Shown: positions 59,759 through 64,000 of the stretch, in pieces | Layout: the number at the start of each line of letters is the position of its first letter | How positions within the stretch are numbered: the first letter of the stretch is position 1 | From: Actinoallomurus sp963736325 | Lineage (GTDB): Bacteria > Actinomycetota > Actinomycetes > Streptosporangiales > Streptosporangiaceae | Assembly (NCBI GenBank): GCA_963736325.1 | Contig: CAVTOG010000017.1 | Coordinates: 558,001 to 622,000 of the forward strand | DNA length: 64,000 nt | Direction of reading: 5' to 3' | Made by a program: the position numbers and the translations under genes | Notes under the pieces: generated by a model | What the model was told of the DNA's origin: nothing | Databases searched by the model: none | What the model saw: the letters and a program-made list of their open reading frames with translations, nothing else

Positions 59759-62068
59759 ATGAAGTTCACCGACGGCTACTGGATGCTGCGCGACGGCGTC
59801 CAGGCGTCCTATCCGGTCGAGGTCCTCGACGTCACCACGGAGCCCGGGGCGTTCAGCGTGCACGCGCCGACGCAGCCGATCCGGCACCGCGGCGACATGC
59901 TCAAGGGTCCGGTCGTGACCCTCACGTACTCCTCCCCCATGCCGGACGTCATCGGCGTGACGATCACGCACTTCGCGGGCGAGGCGCCGCGGGAGCCGCA
60001 CTTCGTGCTGCGGGAGGAGGACGCCGAGCCCGTGGTCGCGGTCGACGACGAGGCCGCGACGCTCACCTCCGGCGGGCTGTCCGTACGGGTCCGCCGCGGC
60101 GAGGACCACCGGGTGGAGTTCAGCGCCGGCGGCCGCGTGCTGACCTCGAACGGCCCGAAGAGCACGGCCATCATGGAGACCGGCGGCCGGCACTACATCC
60201 GCGAGCAGCTCGACCTCGGCGTCGACCACCACGTGTACGGGCTCGGCGAACGCTTCGGGCCGCTGGTCAAGAACGGGCAGACCGTCGACATCTGGAACGC
60301 CGACGGCGGCACGGCCAGCGAGCAGGCCTACAAGAACGTGCCGTTCTTCCTCACCGACGCCGGCTACGGCGTGTTCGTGAACCATCCGGGGCACGTGTCG
60401 TTCGAGGTGGGCTCGGAGACGGTCGCGCGGACGCAGTTCAGCGTCGAAGGCCAGTCGATGCAGTACTTCGTCATCCACGGCCCGACGCCGAAGGACATCC
60501 TGCGCCGGTACACCGCCCTGACCGGCCGCCCGGCGCGGCTGCCCGCATGGTCGTACGGCCTGTGGCTGTCCACGTCGTTCACGACGTCGTACGACGAGGC
60601 GACCGTCACCGGCTTCATCGACGGGATGGCCGAGCGCGACCTGCCGCTGTCGGTGTTCCACTTCGACACGTTCTGGATGCGGGAGTTCCACTGGTGCGAC
60701 TTCGAGTGGGACCCGCGGACGTTCCCCGACCCGCGCGGAATGCTCGACCGGCTGAAGGCGCGCGGACTGAAGATCTGCGTCTGGATCAACCCGTACGTCG
60801 GGCAGCGCTCGACGCTGTTCACCGAAGGCAAGACACGCGGCTACCTGCTGAAACGGCCCGACGGAGACGTGTGGCAGTGGGACAAGTGGCAGCCGGGCCT
60901 GGCGGTCGTCGACTTCACCAACCCGGAGGCACGCGAGTGGTGGGCGGGCAAGCTCGGCGCGCTGCTCGACATGGGCGTCGACTGCTTCAAGACCGACTTC
61001 GGCGAGCGCATCCCGACCGACGTGGCCTGGTTCGACGGCTCCGACCCCGAACGGATGCACAACTACTACACGCATCTCTACAACGAGACCGTCTTCGAGC
61101 TGCTGCGCAAACGCCGCGGCGAGAGCGAGGCCGTGCTGTTCGCCCGCTCGGCGACGGCCGGCGGGCAGGCGTTCCCGGTGCACTGGGGCGGCGACTGCGA
61201 GTCGACGTTCGTCGGGATGGGCGAGGACCTGCGGGGCGGGCTGTCCCTCGGCATGTCCGGATTCGGCTACTGGAGCCATGACATCGGCGGCTTCGAGGGC
61301 ACGCCGGACCCCGCGCTGTTCAAGCGCTGGATCGCGTTCGGGCTGCTGTCCTCGCACAGCCGCCTGCACGGCAGCCACTCCTACCGGGTGCCGTGGCTGT
61401 TCGACGAGGAGGCCGTGGACGTCCTGCGGCGCTTCACCCACCTGAAGGCGCGGCTCATGCCCTACCTCCAGGGCGTGGCGCGCGAGGCGTACGGCGAGGG
61501 CGTGCCGATGATGCGCGCCATGGTCGTGGAGTTCCCCGATGACCCGGCGGTGACCCACCTCGAACGCCAGTACATGCTCGGCGGCGACCTGCTGGTCGCG
61601 CCGGTCTTCTCGGCGGACGGCGACGTCGCCTACTACGTCCCGGCGGGGACGTGGACGCACGTCCTGACCGGCGAGCCTGTCGAGGGCGGGCGCTGGGTCC
61701 GCGAGCGCCACGGATTCCTCAGCGTCCCGCTGCTGGCGCGGCCCGGCTCGGTGATCCCGATCGGCGCGGTCGCGGACCGCCCGGACTACGACTACGCCGA
61801 CGGGGTCACGCTGCACGCCTTCGCCCTGCCGGACGGGGCGCGGGTGACGACGGAGGTGCCGACGGCCGGCGGCGAGGTCGCGGCGGTGTTCACGACCACC
61901 CGCGACGGCGACGTGATCACGGTCACCGCCGAGGGCGCCGGCCGGTGGCGGCTGCTGCTGACCGGCGTACGGTCCGGGACCGCCGAGGGTGGTGTCGCAT
62001 CGCCGCATGACCACGGCCTGCTGGTGGAGGCCGAAGGAGACGCCATCACGGTGAGGGGATTTCAGTGA
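59759..62068 (+). CDS. GH31 alpha-xylosidase (YicI-like)
   Basis: This is a 769-residue cytosolic GH31 enzyme. The start MKFTDGYWMLRDGVQASYPV and domain layout (N-terminal beta-sandwich to about 260, TIM barrel 260–590, C-terminal sheets) match YicI. The catalytic nucleophile Asp413 is in FKTDFGERIP, and the substrate-site blocks HFDTFWMREFHWCDFEWDPR, ICVWINPYVGQRS and FARSATAGGQAFPVHWGGD are those of alpha-xylosidases rather than alpha-glucosidases. It removes non-reducing alpha-1,6-xylosyl groups from xyloglucan oligosaccharides. Its stop overlaps the GH1 start (GTGA). Confidence 0.93.
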   Translation: MKFTDGYWMLRDGVQASYPVEVLDVTTEPGAFSVHAPTQPIRHRGDMLKGPVVTLTYSSPMPDVIGVTITHFAGEAPREPHFVLREEDAEPVVAVDDEAATLTSGGLSVRVRRGEDHRVEFSAGGRVLTSNGPKSTAIMETGGRHYIREQLDLGVDHHVYGLGERFGPLVKNGQTVDIWNADGGTASEQAYKNVPFFLTDAGYGVFVNHPGHVSFEVGSETVARTQFSVEGQSMQYFVIHGPTPKDILRRYTALTGRPARLPAWSYGLWLSTSFTTSYDEATVTGFIDGMAERDLPLSVFHFDTFWMREFHWCDFEWDPRTFPDPRGMLDRLKARGLKICVWINPYVGQRSTLFTEGKTRGYLLKRPDGDVWQWDKWQPGLAVVDFTNPEAREWWAGKLGALLDMGVDCFKTDFGERIPTDVAWFDGSDPERMHNYYTHLYNETVFELLRKRRGESEAVLFARSATAGGQAFPVHWGGDCESTFVGMGEDLRGGLSLGMSGFGYWSHDIGGFEGTPDPALFKRWIAFGLLSSHSRLHGSHSYRVPWLFDEEAVDVLRRFTHLKARLMPYLQGVAREAYGEGVPMMRAMVVEFPDDPAVTHLERQYMLGGDLLVAPVFSADGDVAYYVPAGTWTHVLTGEPVEGGRWVRERHGFLSVPLLARPGSVIPIGAVADRPDYDYADGVTLHAFALPDGARVTTEVPTAGGEVAAVFTTTRDGDVITVTAEGAGRWRLLLTGVRSGTAEGGVASPHDHGLLVEAEGDAITVRGFQ

Positions 62069-63384
62069 CCGGTTTCCTGTGGGGCGCGGCCACGGCGGCG
62101 TACCAGATCGAAGGCGCGGCGGCCGAGGACGGACGCGTGCCCTCGATCTGGGACACCTACAGCCGTACGCCCGGTCGCGTGCTGAACGGCGACACGGGAG
62201 ACATCGCCGACGACCACTACCACCGGTGGCCTGAAGACGTCCAGATCATGGCGGCGCTGGGCCTGGACGCGTACCGGTTCTCCATCGCCTGGCCGCGCGT
62301 CCATGACCAGCGGGGCATCGACTTCTACTCACGCCTCGTCGATGCCCTCCTCGAACACGGCATCGAACCCGTCGCGACTCTCTACCACTGGGACCTTCCC
62401 CAGACTCTGGAGGACGCCGGCGGCTGGACCTCCCGCGACACCGCCCACCGCTTCGCCGAGTACGCCCAGCTCATGGGCCAGGCCCTCGGCGACCGCGTGC
62501 ACCTGTGGACCACCCTCAACGAACCCTGGTGCTCGGCCTTCCTCGGCTACGCCTCCGGCGTGCACGCCCCCGGCCGCACCGATCCCGAAGCGGCCCTGAA
62601 GGCCGCCCACCACCTCAACCTCGCGCACGGCCTCGCCGCCCGCGCCCTGCCCGGCCGCACCTCGGTCACGCTCAACCTGCACCACGTACGCGGCGACGAG
62701 GAGGCCGCCCGCAAGGTCGACGCCGTCGCCAACCGCGTCTTCCTCGGACCGATGCTCGACGGCGCCTACCCGGCCGACCTCCTGGAGAACACCGCCCACA
62801 TCACCGACTGGTCCTTCGTCCACGACGGCGACGAGGCGGCGATCAACGCGCCCATCGACGTACTCGGCGTGAACTACTACGCGCCGACGCTCGTACGGGC
62901 CTGGGACGGCGCGTCGCCGCGCGCCACCGACGACGGGCACGGCGACGGCAGCGCCTCCCCCTGGGTGGGCTGTGAGGACGTCGAGTTCCTGCCGCAACCC
63001 GGCCCGTACACCGCGATGGGCTGGAGCATCGACGCCACCGGCCTGACCGAGCTGCTCCTGCGCGTGCACCGCGACCATCCCGGCGTGCCCATGATGATCA
63101 CCGAGAACGGCGCGGCCTTCGACGACGAGGTGCACGACCAGCGCCGGATCGACTACCTGCGCGACCACATCAACGCCGTCGGCCAGGCCATGAAGGCCGG
63201 CGTGGACGTGCGCGGTTACTTCGTCTGGTCGCTGCTGGACAACTACGAGTGGGCGTACGGCTATTCGAAGCGGTTCGGCATCGTCCACGTGAACTACGAA
63301 ACGCGGGAACGCACGTGGAAGGACAGCGCGCGCTGGTACCGCGACACCGTTTCCCACCTGCCTCGGGGTCCGCTCACCGACTAG
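62065..63384 (+). CDS. GH1 beta-glucosidase (second copy)
   Basis: This is a 439-residue beta-glucosidase starting at GTG 62065 (VTGFLWGAATAAYQIEGAAA), inside the GH31 stop. Acid/base Glu is in TTLNEPWCSAFLGYASG and the nucleophile in MMITENGAAFDD. Compared with the copy at 54158–55459 it has an insert near residue 297 (DGASPRATDDGHGDGSASPW region) and lacks the SGG near the end. In the operon it would trim backbone glucose once the GH31 enzyme has taken off xylose. It is followed nine bases later by a secreted GH3 gene. Confidence 0.95.
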   Translation: MTGFLWGAATAAYQIEGAAAEDGRVPSIWDTYSRTPGRVLNGDTGDIADDHYHRWPEDVQIMAALGLDAYRFSIAWPRVHDQRGIDFYSRLVDALLEHGIEPVATLYHWDLPQTLEDAGGWTSRDTAHRFAEYAQLMGQALGDRVHLWTTLNEPWCSAFLGYASGVHAPGRTDPEAALKAAHHLNLAHGLAARALPGRTSVTLNLHHVRGDEEAARKVDAVANRVFLGPMLDGAYPADLLENTAHITDWSFVHDGDEAAINAPIDVLGVNYYAPTLVRAWDGASPRATDDGHGDGSASPWVGCEDVEFLPQPGPYTAMGWSIDATGLTELLLRVHRDHPGVPMMITENGAAFDDEVHDQRRIDYLRDHINAVGQAMKAGVDVRGYFVWSLLDNYEWAYGYSKRFGIVHVNYETRERTWKDSARWYRDTVSHLPRGPLTD

Positions 63385-63393
63385 GAGCCACCT

Positions 63394-64000
63394 GTGAAAC
63401 CCAGACCCTGGATCTCCGTGACGCTCGCCGTGGCCCTGCTGGCCACGCTCGGGCCGACCGCACACGCCCGTTCCACCCAGTCCTTCCAGAACCCGCGGCT
63501 GCCGCTCGCCACGCGCGTCGCCGACCTGCTCGGGCGGCTGACCCTCGACGAGAAGGTGTCGCTGCTCCACCAGTACGAACCGGCCATCCCGCGCCTGGGC
63601 GTGAAGGCGTTCAAGACCGGCACCGAGGCCCTGCACGGTGTCGCCTGGTCCACCGACAAGAACAACGGCGGCGCGGTCGTGACCGCGAAGGGCACGGTGT
63701 TCCCGCAGGCGGTGGGCCTGGCCTCCACCTGGGACCCGGCGCTCATCAAGCAGGTCGGCTCCGCCGTCGGCGACGAGGCGCGCGGCTACAACTCCATCGA
63801 CGCGGACGTCTGGGGCACGCAGCTGTGGGCGCCGGTGGTGAACCTCCTGCGCGACCCGCGCTGGGGCCGCAACGAGGAGGGCTACTCCGAGGACCCCTAC
63901 CTCACCGGGGCGATCTCCACCGCGTACGGCTCGGGCATGGAGGGCGACGACCCCGACCACCTCAAGACGGCGCCCGTCCTCAAGCACTACCTCGCCAACA
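63394..64000 (+). CDS. Secreted GH3 beta-glycosidase (beta-glucosidase/beta-xylosidase), 3' end off the window
   Basis: A GTG at 63394, after TAGGAGCCACCT, starts a frame of 202 codons to the edge. A signal peptide (VKPRPWISVTLAVALLATLG, cleavage after AHA) precedes the N-terminal GH3 barrel: RVADLLGRLTLDEKVSLLHQ, EALHGVAWS, GTVFPQAVGLASTWDPALIK, VNLLRDPRWGRNEEGYSEDP and TAPVLKHYLAN. The catalytic Asp (SDW/TDW block) lies beyond the window. Being exported, it may release monomers or shorten oligosaccharides before uptake by the operon's importer. Confidence 0.93.
   Translation, partial: MKPRPWISVTLAVALLATLGPTAHARSTQSFQNPRLPLATRVADLLGRLTLDEKVSLLHQYEPAIPRLGVKAFKTGTEALHGVAWSTDKNNGGAVVTAKGTVFPQAVGLASTWDPALIKQVGSAVGDEARGYNSIDADVWGTQLWAPVVNLLRDPRWGRNEEGYSEDPYLTGAISTAYGSGMEGDDPDHLKTAPVLKHYLAN

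Noticed and set aside
59288..62014. A 908-codon minus-strand open frame opposite the GH31 gene
   Set aside because: Composition (Val/Arg/Asp/His-rich, no fold motifs) is that of a shadow frame; the GH31 reading has catalytic motifs and operon coupling.
1..64000. tRNA, rRNA, CRISPR arrays, insertion sequences, prophage or a secondary-metabolite cluster
   Set aside because: No cloverleaf with GGTTCGANTCC arms, no spaced direct repeats, no transposase or integrase motifs, and no PKS/NRPS or lanthipeptide genes were found.

Overview
The window is high-GC DNA from an actinomycete. GTG starts are common, genes are packed with ATGA/GTGA overlaps, and lineage markers are present: F420-dependent LLM and Ddn-type oxidoreductases, an XRE–DUF397 pair, a HelD/HelR-type RNA polymerase motor, several Ser/Thr kinases and many LacI-controlled sugar operons. 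It looks like a soil, plant-polymer-degrading member of the Streptosporangiales or Thermomonosporaceae, but the genus cannot be fixed by reading alone. No rRNA, tRNA, CRISPR, prophage, transposase or secondary-metabolite assembly line was seen.

Layout. 0–5 kb: an ATPase subunit of a metal chelatase (cut by the left edge) behind a cobalamin riboswitch, an F420-dependent oxidoreductase, and an XRE/DUF397 regulatory module. 5–8 kb: two esterases and a DHFR-like reductase. 7.7–15.8 kb: a seven-gene LacI–ABC importer–GH5-like–ROK kinase–ManA operon, read here as manno-oligosaccharide uptake and conversion to fructose-6-phosphate, with matching AACCGGTT operators. 16–26 kb: Nudix, two MFS exporters, HelR-like ATPase, quinone oxidoreductase, a receptor-like Ser/Thr kinase, an HTH–UTRA regulator, a short coupled ORF plus an anti-sigma-type ATPase, and an alpha/beta hydrolase. 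26.7–37.8 kb: cobalamin genes (cobN behind a second cobalamin riboswitch; cbiB–cobQ) mixed with a class V PLP enzyme, AraC/VOC and a Gfo/Idh/MocA oxidoreductase. 37.8–45.6 kb: a region with decaying genes, a three-gene sugar-acid operon, and a Ser/Thr kinase carrying an apparent peripheral-subunit-binding domain. 45.6–51.4 kb: a DMT transporter, a fused ABC exporter with one degenerate ATPase site plus its MarR regulator, and a Ddn-type oxidoreductase with an operator cluster. 51.4–64 kb: LacI with a secreted alpha-amylase, then GH1, LacI, ABC importer, GH31 alpha-xylosidase, GH1 and a secreted GH3 (cut by the right edge).

How parts work together. The right-end operon couples oligosaccharide import to an alpha-xylosidase very like YicI and to beta-glucosidases, the activity set needed to dismantle xyloglucan oligosaccharides. 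Its two promoters carry nearly identical TCGAAGCGCTTCGA-type palindromes, and a CebR-like TGGGAACGCTCCCA site lies nearby. The left-end operon is a parallel system for mannosides. Both cobaltochelatase components are under their own cobalamin riboswitch although 25 kb apart. The most unusual items are the PSBD-bearing kinase, the sigma-like-HTH/UTRA regulator, the 32-codon ORF coupled to an anti-sigma ATPase, and a GH5-like gene whose conserved N-terminus seems to need a CTG start.
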